Assembly: GCA_964036195.1 (NCBI GenBank)
Contig: OZ038452.1
Location: 14,688,704 to 14,752,703, forward strand
Length of the DNA stretch: 64,000 nucleotides
From: Sphaerolaimus hirsutus
Taxonomy: Eukaryota; Nematoda; Chromadorea; Monhysterida; Sphaerolaimidae
Direction of reading: 5' to 3'
How positions within the stretch are numbered: position 1 is the first letter of the stretch; each line of letters begins with the position of its first letter. The translations under genes and the position numbers were made by a program. The notes under the pieces were generated by a model. It saw only the letters and a list, made by a program, of their open reading frames with translations, did no database searches and had not been told where the DNA came from. Below are positions 19,401-30,600 of this stretch, piece by piece.

Positions 19401-22400
19401 TCAAGACAGAAAAGACACTGAAAGTAGGTAAATATGGCTCAAAGCGGTTAAAAGTAGCTAAAAATAGGTGTTGAACGAAAGATGTGTATACCACAAGATA
19501 ACGACTTTAAGTGCGAAAATTGGCAAACAGGTGGAAACATTTTGAGTAAAAATCGGCAACAACCGCTCCAGATTTGCTCCAGATACCTAGGTAGATAGCT
19601 GAGCGAGTCGATAGTTGGCTTTTAGGGGAAAGTAACCAAAACAATAAATGTTTCCACACACGCTTTAAAACACACACAAAATTTCAGGAGCCAAACGGTG
19701 ACTGCGGGACGCAAACCCAACCGCAGTGCGAAAATCCACTCGGCGCAGGGGATGGGCAGCCGAACGTGAGAAGGAAGCGTCAATCGCGGGAAGGTGACGT
19801 GACCGACGTGTGGGCCAAAATGGATGCGCTTGATCTGAGCGAGCAGGTGCGCAGTCGCAGCAGTATGTACTGTATTTCCTCGAAATACCCAAGGGGGTTT
19901 ACTTTTCATTGTGGCCATTTTGAGGGGGCTATTTCGAGGGGGGGGGCATTTCGAGGAAATACGGTAGCGGTGGTCTACGGTGCTCGCAAACAACAGCCAC
20001 CCTTCAAATCTGTCAGGAGCCGGCGGCGCGCACTCGGCCACACTTTGCACCAAAACCTGTGGCGTTGGACCAGCCGGAGACGTGCGTGCCGCTCGGCATG
20101 GCCGCCCTCGTGTTTGGCATCACCCTGGCCGGCGTCACGTTGGCAGCCGCAATTCTGCTCATCAGGTAAATATACACATTTCCCTCCATCAGTTTTTTTT
20201 AATAATCTGAATCAAATAATTCTCCCTGTTAGACCAGTGAGGAAAAAATAATTCCCCCTGTTAGACCAGTAAGGAAAAAATAATTCCCCCTGTTAGACCA
20301 GTAAGGAAAAAATAATTCCCCTCCTTGAATAATTCCCCCTTTAATGCATACGAGTAAGTAGTTTTGTCCAATTTGAACAAAAATGGCATGTTATTTTGTG
20401 AATAGAGCAATTTCTATCAAGTCATATTTCGTGATATAACTTGATATAAATATTCTTTCAAATTTTGACGAGATGATAATTCCCCTTGAATAATTTCCCC
20501 TCGAATAGTTCCTTCCCCCCAAAAAAACCCGACGAAAGAAAAATCCCCAGGAGGATTATCCAGCAAATACGATATTTATATACCGTATATCCTTGAATAA
20601 GACCCCCCCCTCGAATAATACCCCCCCTTGAATAACACCCCCCTGTTGGCCATGTGAGGAAAAAATAACGCCCCCCCTTGAATAACTCCCCCCTCTTGAA
20701 TAAGTCCCCCCTCTGGGTAAAACGATCGATGAGCAACACACGAAAATGAAAACGAAACAAACAGAAAAATAAAGCTATGTCTGGGCTGATTCATCGAATG
20801 CAAATGGGGTTTGGTGTGTGAAACGAAAAATAGAAAAGAATGTTAGCCGACGGCCGGGACGGCACAACAGATACATTTTGTGTACGCAGCGTATGCATAC
20901 CTACACGCTGATGAACACGACTTTTAGGATGGATACGTTGTTTTTGTGTTTGTTGAACTGGTCATTTTCTGCATTAGATGTGTTGACGGAATGCATACAA
21001 ACAATGAATAAAGTGAAAGTTTTCCTGGAAGTTCTGAGGAAAAAATAACTCCCCCCCTTGAATAGTACCCCCCCTTGAATAACTCCCCCCTCCAAAACCT
21101 CTGACGAAATAATAACGCCCCTGGGGTCTTATTCAAGGATATACGGTATTCCACAAACGCATGGCTGCTTCACAGAAGAGCGGGTGCGAATGATGATGAG
21201 AAGTGAAGAGCCGTGAGAACATGTGATTCTACTGCAATACCTCGCAACGGGGGCGACTTTGGAAACGGGTCAGCGCGCGGCGCCGTGCAATACTTTTCGT
21301 CTTGATGTTTTATCAACTTGATCGCTTTGCAATATACCAGTAGTGGAGGATTTTTTACATTAGGGTAATCCGAAATTCTGTAGATTTCTGTATCAAATTA
21401 AGGTTGGATTGCCGTAGTTGAATTAGAGATTGAGCTAAATGTGACGGAACTGAATTTAATAACACATTAGAAGGAGGCCAAGACACTTTATATACTGGCC
21501 ACTTTATATACTGCCAAAAACGACACTTAAGATACCAAAGTGCGACACTTCTGATACCAAAGTGCGACAGTTTTGATACCAACATTTTTTCCTCTCATGC
21601 CGCTTTGACGCGACACTTTTGATACCAAAGTGCGACACTTCTGATACCAAAGTGCGACACTTCTGATGCCACCATTTTTTTACCTCATGCTGCTTAAACG
21701 CGACACTTTTTGTACCACTGGTGCTGTTGTGCGATCGTTTCAAGCTACCGTTTTTTGCAACATGCTACCGTTTTTTCGTCATGCAGCAAAATGCTACACT
21801 TTTCATTGTGTGACAGTTCACGTGAATGGGTTGTAATTTATGTAAATGTACATTTTATATGGGGCAGGCCTGATACGCACATCTGCCCGTTACGCACATT
21901 TGCCCGTTTTTTTCACTTGACACTTTTTCAAGTGATTTTCAGATATGAGTAAAGTGAAAAAAAGTTGCACAATGACATTAGTGAACTTTTTCCACTTCAC
22001 TCATATCTGAAAATCACTTGAAAATGTGTCAAGTGAAAAAAACTGAAAAATAGCCATTTTTCACTTGACACATTTTCAAGTGATTTTCAGATATGAGTGA
22101 AGTGAAAAAAAGTTCACTGATGTGATTGCGCAGCGTTTTTCACTTCACTCATATCTGAAAATCACTTAAAAAACTGTCAAGTGAAAAAACAGGCAAATGT
22201 GCGTAACGGGCAGATGTGTGTATCAGTGCACCCCCATTTTATATACTCATTATTGTACATTGATTTCTACTTTACAAATCAACTTTTCAATTGAATTAAC
22301 AATGGCAAGCTTTAACAATGTGTTAAAAAAAACTAAATAAAGCAAATCAAAGTAAAAATATTAGTAAACAATAACTGGATCATCTTCAATGGAATTAAAT

Positions 22401-23240
22401 CAAAAATATACATTTAATTGACAAGCATCTCTAATGTTCATGCTGTTATCGAGTTATAATAAGGAGGTGGCACTGGCGGTGTGATGCTCTCAAGTTTTCC
22501 ATGCTTTATTCTGAAGAGTGCCACACACTTAATAGCAGGTGCGGCACTTCCCAGCCATCTAAAGATTCTCTATTCTTGCAGCACATTTATCCACATAATG
22601 GCATATCTACAATACGGCATGTAATATGACGCGTTTAATTAGCATGAGAGAAATTTACATTGGTATGAAAACTGTCGCCCCTGCAGTATCAGAAGTGTCG
22701 CGTTTTCGTGGTATGAAAACTGGCCAGTATCAGAAGTGTCGCGGACTCCATTAGAAGTGCTAGCCACCGGACAGTACCCCAGTTGTATTTATTTACGTTT
22801 CGGATTGAACTCTGTCACAAAGTCCAGTAATTATACTCACCGAATATATTGTGAGAGTAGTGCTGTATTTACTGACTAATTGCGGAAAAGCTCATGTTTT
22901 TGCAAATTACAGGAATTTCGATTATGAGCAGTCTTCGCATGGAATTTCAGCCTAGCGTTTTTCAAACTTTAGCGGTTTTAGATGTGATTACCCATAGAAT
23001 GGCAAGAGACTAAACTCGGCGGACTTTTTGGAAGTCATTGTTCTACGGGATTTTTGTACGAGTGTGAATACACAAACTTGGCACATGTCCAAGTTTCTTG
23101 CATTTCGTGCAAACAAGTTTCAAGGGTTAGGTATACTTATAGTCCTAGATAGCAGTGCGTCTGTTTGCAGCACGCGCGCAGCGGTCATCAGATACTGCCC
23201 GAGAAACGGGAATAACTCGGCCCCTCTCTCGCGCAGCTAA
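16247..23240 (+). CDS. Gene C: cuticlin-like ZP-domain protein of nematode type (8 exons, complete)
   Basis: Exons: 16247-16405, 16552-16725, 17023-17248, 18611-18707, 19137-19257, 19688-19846, 20017-20165, 23171-23240; 1155 nt, 384 residues. Residues 1-16 are a signal peptide (LLVAFVLCVLPLASC). The N-terminal VPVDNAV...EISC and GHLYVK, then LPFDSC, TRTRSLNPRGIFVT, VDRAYTVQCFYMEADKTV, PMPVCRYEI, YHKWICDTET and LLNNLDYPTDLMAGQE are hallmarks of nematode cuticlin ZP domains. RRKR (287-290) is a furin-type site and about 339-361 is a membrane helix, so the ectodomain is probably released into the cuticle matrix. A 22-residue tail follows. Start: first ATG, 23 nt after AAACAG, before a good signal peptide. 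Odd: intron 2 needs a GC donor. The final-exon join (AG|C) is supported only by phase and acceptor. Confidence 0.92.
16552..16725 (+). CDS. Gene C exon 2: ZP-N core
   Basis: 58 codons after ATCGCAG, phase 0. It encodes FFEEGCRV, LPFDSC, TRTRSLNPRGIFVTATVV and FHPYFLTK. The expected continuation VDRAY is in exon 3, so the exon must end at AAG, where the intron begins GC, not GT. Confidence 0.88.
17023..17248 (+). CDS. Gene C exon 3: ZP domain middle
   Basis: 75 codons plus one base, after AATAACAG. It encodes VDRAYTVQCFYMEADKTVST, PMPVCRYEI and YHKWICDTET, the most conserved block of the family. The donor ACAA|GTGCTA leaves phase 1, matched by TC in exon 4. Confidence 0.9.
17491..17985. repeat. 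~490-bp near-perfect palindrome in gene C intron 3
   Basis: The left arm from CCAGATTTAATTCGCCCTAC is mirrored by the right arm ending GTAGGGAGAATTAAATCTGG. Arms of roughly 230 bp meet near 17735. No coding capacity; it looks like a fold-back transposon. Confidence 0.75.
18611..18707 (+). CDS. Gene C exon 4: ZP-C part 1
   Basis: 97 nt after CCGCGCAG encoding DTFCMRVHSCFVDDGAGDR and LDLLDEAGCATD. Phase 1 in and 2 out; the donor AA|GTCAGT completes Lys with the first base of exon 5. Confidence 0.9.
19137..19257 (+). CDS. Gene C exon 5: ZP-C part 2
   Basis: 121 nt after CCCATAG encoding YLLNNLDYPTDLMAGQEVHV and FKYADRAALYFQCQITIHVK. Donor AAG|GTGGGT, phase 0. Confidence 0.9.
19688..19846 (+). 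CDS. Gene C exon 6: end of ZP-C and furin-type site
   Basis: 53 codons after ATTTCAG. Two Cys (GDCGT, PQCEN) close the ZP module; RRKRQS is the consensus cleavage site that follows ZP domains; VWAKMDALDLSEQ comes after it. Donor CAG|GTGCGC, phase 0. Confidence 0.88.
19868..19965. mobile_element. 98-bp MITE occupying most of a 170-nt intron of gene C
   Basis: Ends TACTGTATTTCCTCGAAATA and ATTTCGAGGAAATACGGTA; intron 6 is 19847-20016, so the element makes up 58% of it, leaving 21 and 51 nt beside the splice sites. Confidence 0.75.
20017..20165 (+). CDS. Gene C exon 7: transmembrane anchor
   Basis: 49 codons plus two bases after ATCTGTCAG. A Pro-rich stalk (RPHFAPKPVALDQPETCVPL) leads to GMAALVFGITLAGVTLAAAI and LLI, a clear membrane helix. 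Donor CAG|GTAAAT, phase 2. Confidence 0.88.
20217..20313. repeat. 32-bp tandem repeat, three units
   Basis: AATTCCCCCTGTTAGACCAG followed by TAAGGAAAAAAT is repeated three times with few changes, 51 bases after the exon 7 donor. The unit resembles the interior of the CCTTGAATAA MITE family nearby. Confidence 0.8.
20581..21148. mobile_element. 568-bp MITE in gene C intron 7
   Basis: Terminal inverted repeats TACCGTATATCCTTGAATAA and TTATTCAAGGATATACGGTA with sub-terminal runs of CCCCCCTTGAATAA on both sides. Confidence 0.75.
21515..21720. repeat. Iterated GATACCAAAGTGCGACACTT array
   Basis: The 20-mer GATACCAAAGTGCGACACTT and variants recur about six times. CAGAAGTGTCGCG copies at about 22690-22745 on the opposite orientation suggest these are the two ends of one decayed element of about 1.2 kb. 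Confidence 0.6.
21861..22238. mobile_element. ~378-bp terminal-repeat element with internal palindromes
   Basis: Ends CTGATACGCACATCTGCCCG and CGGGCAGATGTGTGTATCAG. The interior alternates CACTTGACACATTTTCAAGT and AAATCACTTGAAAATGTGTC, so it can fold at several scales. Confidence 0.7.
23171..23240 (+). CDS. Gene C exon 8: short cytoplasmic tail and stop
   Basis: After TCTGTTTGCAG the first base C completes AG|C (Ser) from exon 7; 22 codons (TRAAVIRYCPRNGNNSAPLS then RS) precede TAA. The 3-kb intron before it is mostly repeats. Support is the acceptor, exact phase and a charged tail length typical of the family; no other downstream candidate was as good. Confidence 0.6.
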
Positions 23241-26200
23241 ATTGAGTATGCGTAACTGTATTTAGATATTTTTTAGACGTGTGCCGAATTACGTGCGTAT
23301 TGTGCGGTCACTCTGATGTAACCAGCGTGCTAATCTGGGGGATTATGTCGGGGGAATTATGATGGTGTGTTCCTAAATCGTCACTCAGCAAATTGTCATG
23401 TTTTGAATAGTCATGTTCTGAATGATCATTTGCCTGACTGAACACAGAGCCATACTGCCAAAATTATGATGTCCGCCGATAAAGAATATTGCGCACTCGC
23501 TTTCACTGTCATACTAAGTGTGATGTCTGCCGATATATGTACTGTATTGAAAAAAACGGGTGATTTGAGAAAATATAATTAAACCATCAGCATTAATTGA
23601 CAGACTCCTCGCTCCGGTAAACTCAAATGTGTTCAAAACAGATGGGTTCAATTGTGTTTCCCTATAAATTTTTACCAAATTATAAATATTTTTCCAATTT
23701 TTCAAGATTTTGCCAATACTGACCCCGCGCACACTAGTTGACATCAACAACAGATGTCAACTGGTTCCCATCCCAATTCAAAGCTTGCTAGCGAATAACA
23801 ATACGCATCGTATACATATTACTTCATGCCGGCCGTATACATTGCACATACCGCAATAATTTTTCTGCGTTTTGCACAGACCACAACACTTTCACTTGAA
23901 CGTCGCTTGTCGGCTTGTGAGCAAGCTTTTAATTGGGGTGGTAACCAGTTGACATCTGCTGTCGATGTCAACTAGTGCGTGTGGCAATTCATTAGTGCAC
24001 TCTGTCACACTCGCCACACACTAGTCGGAGTCGGATCTAGTCGCAAATCGGCACCTTTGATGCTTACCGCTCTGACCCCTCGAACGTGCAAATGTAAATG
24101 GCGCGCGGCGTATCAAAAAAATACGAAAGACAATCGATACTGACCCAAGCGACGCCAGGACTATAAGTATACTTTGCCGTTTCAAGACGCACGATTTCTC
24201 TTCGCGTCTCCAATAATGGCCGCGGAATCCAATAAAACGACTGCAAATGGTCGCTAATAGCGACTCACGTACTAGTTGACACTTGTGTTGACTTAATTGC
24301 ATTGCGCGGCCATTATCGTTGACGCGAACAGAAATCGTGCGTCCTTAACGTTGTTGGTATAAAACGCAAGGAATTTGGACGTGTGCCAAATTCATATACG
24401 TTCGTTTTTACAGGAATTTGTCGGGGCTGCGACAATTAGATCCTACCTAAGACCTTACAATCCGACTTTCTAAAACGATTTGTCTATCAAACTCATCTTG
24501 TTCTTGCATAAAAAGTCGGATTGAATCAAATCTATTGTGAACTGAATGGAATCTGTCCATTCAAGTTAAAATTAAAAAACATACGTCATTGGTAACCAAG
24601 GGCCGAATCACTGATTCGTTTCATGTCCGCCGAGTTTACCTAAATATTAACAACAATCGCCCATAATAGCAGAAAGAACACAGCTACGTGCAGTTTGAAT
24701 TTGGCCGCTGTGCATTCATATCTTCCCATTCAGAGATACACTATTAATAGTGATGAGAAGGCACCGGCCTAGCACCAAAGGTACCAGCACCGGTGCGGTG
24801 CAACTACAACTATTTTCAGAGATGCCTCTCCAGTAACACTGCACCGGCGCGGAGCTTTTTTTGCTGGTGCTTTTGGGTACTAGCACCAGGAACACAAATC
24901 AATCTGGACACTAGAAAGGCACCATTGGATAAGAACACAATGAGAATTGGAACACATAGATATACTCGATCTTGTGGACATTTCACTTCCGTCTAATTTT
25001 ATTTCAATTTCAACGGTCATTTCCCGCTGCTGTATTGATTTTACATATATTATATAATCAGCGTGTGAATGCAACCACGAAATCACATGATGTAGGAAAT
25101 ATACATGATGTTCTAACGAAAAATGACAGCACTTTATAGGTTAATTCGTCTACCAGTCCCAATAGAGCAAGTACAAAAATAAACGGAGCGCTGAATACAC
25201 AAATTGAAGGACTAAAATTCATTCTCAAAAATTCCAGAGTTCCTAAAATACAAAAAGTAGATACTCAAGATTACAAAAAGGTCGCACATCGATAAAAAAA
25301 TACCAGTTATGCCAGGTTTTCATAAAAGATACAACAAACCTAGAGAACATTTTGATTCGGGAGTACCTAAATTTAAAATGTATAAATATGTACAATTCAA
25401 GTATATATGTTCTTAAATGATAGATAGATTTAGTCAAGTTCCTATAATCTAAGTACAAATGATTAAAAGGCATGCATGCATACGTAAATATTTATATCGA
25501 GCAACGGACGGAATTCGCTTTCCAGACTTTTCACAAGGACAGTTCATAACAGAGGTCTCTTTTCTATTGGAGACAAACAGCTTTTGCGGCCATCACCCAA
25601 AAGTCGACTTGCTATAGTTTAGTTTTTTTACCTATCCGATCAGAATCAACAACATTTTTGGGGACATAATTTCAATGAGAATAAAATGCCGCTTCAAAAT
25701 TAGATAGAGGTAATAGAGTCGGCAATCGATCATATTCATAAAAAAAAGTTCCATCACACCTTTTATGATAGACCGTTAATGAACTTGATGGATAAAAAAT
25801 TGCGTTCCGTCTGTTGCCCAAAAACTCACTCACTCACATAACAATGAACTGGGAACAAAAAAATGTCGATCAGGTGAAACGTCTAGAAATTTTGACACTT
25901 GGAAGTTTGGTTAGGAAGGGAAAACACCGTCCAACGTTTTCAAAGAAAGTAATTCACAGCAAAACGTGGAAAGCAAGCAAAAACGGAGAACTAATTTGAT
26001 TGAAATCGTCATCTGCGCGTAAAAAAAGCGTTAGCATCGCTGTAGGACTCATCGTAGAACGTGAAAAAAAACCGAGCGTTGATTGACTGAGCAGCAGCAC
26101 CTTAATATTTAACAACACCGACAGCCGGTGGCCCAATTAACGAAGCCTACACAAAAACACGGCTAAATGGTGAAAATACGCAGATTATTGTAGAAAGATA

Positions 26201-27436
26201 ACCTTTATGCACAACAAAATAGCATAGTTGTTAAAACGTTTTTACGTTTACTCGATAAACACGTATATTCGCGTACTGCGTAAATACGTTTAGGTTTCCA
26301 ACCGAAAAAAATACCGGTACCCACATATACTCGGCGTACATGATACTCTGCCCTCGCACTGATTTATGTCTCGTGTTGGAAGCGTGCCAATGATTATCAA
26401 ATCATGCGATTTCCGTAAAAAGATGAAAAAAAAATTCATCGATGTGAATATGTTAATGAATAACATAACTCCAACAATCAATTTTGTCATCTTTTTATGA
26501 AACTCGCACGCGTTAACCATCATTGGCGCACTTCCAGCGGGAACCATGCGTGCAGGGTGTAAAGTAACCGGAGTATATGTACTCGCGTACTTTTTGAAAG
26601 TACGAGAGTACAGAAAACGAATTTTAAGGGGACAGAAAATGTCATTTTGCCAGACAGAAAGTGACAAACATAAAACAGTTTTCTAAGAAATACATATCAG
26701 GAAGAAAAACACATCTTCGATGTATTTCAGAGAAAAATTGAGAGAGAAAAACACAAATTTTTACGTTTTCACTTGAAACCCTCTCATTTTTACGTCTTCC
26801 ATGGAAAAAGTATTTTACTCACCTTCTATGCAGTAAAAGTAAAAATAAAATACTTTACGTTTTCTGTACTCAGGTGTGAGTAAAATTAAAATACTTTACG
26901 TTTACGTTTACTTTGAAAAAGTTCAGTACTTTTAACAACTCTGCAAAATAGAATGTCGTATACGTTTAGTCGCAATTCCTCAAATAGCAAAATACGACGA
27001 GCAACACAGCGCAAAGTCACAAATATGCAGTGCAAGGCGTCTGAATGACTAAATCATGTCACAATCCAATTTGAAATTCGTGGCCCGATTATCAAACGAT
27101 GAACGATCGAAATGGCATCAAAACTAGAACGATGTAAATCAATGGCGTGCGCAAAACGCTGATCAATGGCATGCGCATAACCTAAACACGGCTGCACGGG
27201 TGTAAATATTTCGAACACTGGATAGAACTTGCAAATGCCAACGGCGAAACTGCGCATCGGCATATTTTCATAGTCATCTTTTGGCCATAAAATCAACACA
27301 AATATTACATATAAACGTCATAGTAAATATTTATATTATAGAAATGTATTTATGCACAACAAAAAGCACGCAACGGAACAGAACCGCAGAATTCTCAGCG
27401 TCGTGGTAGGCGCACACAAGCCGAACGTGACGTTGC
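23241..27436. other. Convergent intergenic region between genes C and D
   Basis: No gene supported. About 23727-23985 is a terminal-repeat element (CACTAGTTGACATCAACA / TCGATGTCAACTAGTGCG). 24752-24920 is a degraded GGCACCGGTGC element and 26227-26939 a MITE. The rest is AT-rich without recognisable structure. Gene D's polyadenylation signal may be the minus-strand ATAAAT near 27346. Confidence 0.5.
26227..26939. mobile_element. MITE, GTTGTTAAAAC family (copy 1)
   Basis: Left end GTTGTTAAAACGTTTTTACG, right end GTTCAGTACTTTTAACAAC. The interior has CGATAAACACGTAT and GTACTGCGTAAATACGTT blocks and degenerate TTTTACTC/TTTACGTTT runs, as in 31281-31746. Confidence 0.7.
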
Positions 27437-27631
27437 TCACACTGGGAACATTGACAGGAGGTCGTCCCAATCCAGTTCGGGTTGTGCGAATGAGTCTTCC
27501 TGCCGCGGCTGGTCACCCGGCAACTGGGGCTGCTGCTGCTGCTCCTGTCCAGTTGACGGGCAGTTCGCCACGCCGTCGCTAGTTGACGAGTCATTGAGAT
27601 ACAACTGCAAGTCCTGATCCGTCAACACCGC
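27437..27631 (-). CDS. Gene D last exon, acidic-hydrophobic C-terminus
   Basis: After TTCTTCGCAG, 64 codons and TGA. It contains a Gln run (GQEQQQQPQLP) and ends ELDWDDLLSMFPV, matching the DDLLSLF-type end of ZMIZ proteins that acts in transcriptional activation. Confidence 0.88.
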   Translation of the reverse strand, partial: AVLTDQDLQLYLNDSSTSDGVANCPSTGQEQQQQPQLPGDQPRQEDSFAQPELDWDDLLSMFPV

Positions 27632-30600
27632 CTGCGAAGAAATGTTGTTGGGAAATAAAACCACTCACAAAAGCTGTCGGATAAAAAATTACGGGTCCAA
27701 TAAAAGAACAATCGCTCAAGGTACAAATTAGGGCAGACAAAATACATTTTTCACCGATGCAAATGGTGTAACGTGAATTTGTGTGTAATGCGAATCCAAG
27801 GTTATAACCGCACCCAGGTCACACTACTCTCCACAAAAAGCCCCAAGTCTGAGCACGCACCTCGCTGGGCTGGTACGAGCCGAGCATGTTGTCCAAAGTG
27901 GCCTGGTCGATACGGTCCAGCGCGGCGGCGTCATTGTGCTGCTGCTGCTTGTGCTGCTGGCTGGGCGCGGCAGCGCCGCCGTTTCCCGCGCCCGTGCTGT
28001 TGGTCGAGCCGACTGACGCGGGCGTAAAGGGCGCCGAACCGGCCACCGACGCGGGACACTCGCCGCTGCTCGACGCCGACGGCACGGACGGCAGCGGCGC
28101 CATGTTGTAGCCCGCCTGGCCGGGTGTGCCTGCACAAGAAGACAACTTATGGATTAACAAGGTCAATACAATTACGGATTATAAATAATTGAGGCGTCTA
28201 ATTCTAAAAGTCGACAAGTCCACAAAATGCGATTCTGAATATATCGCATTTTAAGTGTCAGACCCAATTCCAGGCCCATGGCTCTCTAATTTGGCTCTCT
28301 CATGATTTCCATCAAGTTCCATATGTTTACAATAAAGTGTCAAGTTTTCAGCCCCTGCTCTCAACATATATGTGAAAAATGTGGTGACCATAAAATTCCA
28401 TTTGGCAGAGCAAAACTGTTTTGGGGAGGGACAAGGACTTGTCGACTTCTTGCACGCGAGAACGAGGCTGCCTTATGGGAAATTTCTGGACTTGTCGACT
28501 TTTAGAAATCGGTTTCCACAGTGGACTTTCCACAGTGCACATTTCTTGCTTATTTCCAATAAAAAAGGGCACGGAGGATAAACTTGTCGACTTTTAGCCC
28601 AAAACTAAGTGGACTTGTCGACTTGTTGCCCATTTTTTTTGTTGCAATTTTCCCAAAAAATGTCAAATTTGGCACATCGTATATAGGCATGTGAGGTCAA
28701 CAAATGATAGAAAATGTGCGGAAGTAGCACCAGATGACGTTTCCAGGCCACACTCGAAATTTTCATGTTATGGACTTGTCGACTTTTAGAATCTGGCGCC
28801 TCAATTATAATCTATCGCAATCCCAACCTGGCGTGAGTGGGCTTGGTTGGGGCAGCATTTTCTGTGCAGAGCCGGGTTGCTGCTGCGGTTGAGGGCGGGC
28901 CGACTGCGGCGCGCCCGTGGGCGACATGATCCACTGCGTAGAACTGGCCGACGGCATGCTGTAAGGCGACAGGATCGCCTCAGCGCCGGCCAATGGTTGC
29001 GGCGGGTCGCTTCGCTGCCTGAAAATGATAGTGCTCATCAATGTTGCGTACTCAGCGCTGTGGCCACAGTGGTTGCGAACCGTTTCAGCGAGTATCCATC
29101 CGATTCAGACGATTTCCGCCGCTTGCCGCCCGCGTGAGTGCCGCCACTGACGCTGGGTACTTGCGCTGGCTGCGCATTGACTTTGTGCTGTTGTGGCTGC
29201 AGCTGCGGCATGCCGCCCGCGTTGGGCGGTAGCTGGCCAGCCGCGGGCGGGAGGCGGGTGGCGGCAGCGGCAGTCGAGGCGTGCGGCATGTCGGCGGGGC
29301 CGAGGTAGCGCCAGCCCATTTGCTCGGCGGGGTCGAGTCGGATGGCGGTCACGGCGTTGCCCAACGGGTCGGCCTTGCGCACCAGACCCAAGATGGAACA
29401 GACGAACCCGTCCACTTGCACGTCGTTCAGCGGTAGGGCAACGCTGCAATCGCACAATATTTTTTCCTTGTCCGCTATTCGTTACCACAGAATACCTACT
29501 GAATCACTAATAACTGAATCACTTTAACAAAAAATCAGTTAAACACAGTTGAAGAAAAAAACAACAACAAATTTTTAAAACAATCCATTTAATTAAGTTG
29601 AAAAAAGTGCCCCTGATCCGATCTCAATCAATTTCCCCATATCTACCCAGACGAAAAAAAACGCGCGAACAACCAGCGCTGCTTACGATGGTAAAAGTGA
29701 CAAATAATGAATCTATTAGACAGTACCTTGTACGGTTTTATAGCCACTATATTTTAGGGTTGGGAACCTTTGTCCCACTATTATCCCACAGTATTTGGCC
29801 GTGGCAAGGCCTCAAATGGTATTTAAAAACTGTAATTTTGTAGTAGGTGCCTCACAGATCTTTTAGCGTTGTAGGTGTCAAAAATATCCGTTTTATGTCG
29901 ACTTATTACGTATATCGGGTTTTGTCGAACATTCATGACTTCAAGTGAAGTTGGCCATGGAAATTGTGTTTAAATATTGTTCAAATTAGGTTGCAATAGA
30001 AGGCTAATCTATTAGGAGTGATTTTTCACACTGTACAAGTATATGGAGGCACATTGAGTGGGTATTATATACTACACTAACATATCACGGCTTATCATGA
30101 CACAATAGCATGAACAAATGGAAGCTTTCACACTAAAAATGCCTCAAAACCAATGAAAACAACCACCAATGGTAATGGGTATGTGAAATTGCGCGCTTGC
30201 GCGCAAAAAATGCAAAATACCTAGTGCTTAGTACTAAATTTTATGGCCAGTTAAAAAAAAACGGTTTCTATGGTCGGGTTTTTATTTAAATAAAACCTTT
30301 TTTTTACAAAAAAACCTTTGAAAAAACCCCCGGCCATCCCTACTTCTAGGTCAACCCATAAAAATGTGCATTGCATCTGATCGAACTGACCCGCAGCAGG
30401 GGCACACCATGACCGTCCGCTCGCTGTTGTACTCCAGGAAGGTCTGCAGATCGAAACACTGAGAGTGGCAGCAGTTGACTCCACGAGCGGGCATCGATAT
30501 GCGGCGTCGCGACAGTGGACACCGCAGAGGGATGTCCTCCCACCGCGCGCCCGTCTGACGTAGTACGGCCGTCACTGCAAAACATTACGTTGTGTTTTTT

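Noticed and set aside
21515-21720. Regularly spaced short repeats resembling a CRISPR array
   Set aside because: Spacers are not unique, the repeats are in both orientations across the element, and the genome is eukaryotic.
27352-29510. Several plus-strand frames of 60-105 codons
   Set aside because: They mirror gene D exons; the minus strand matches ZMIZ in order and phase.
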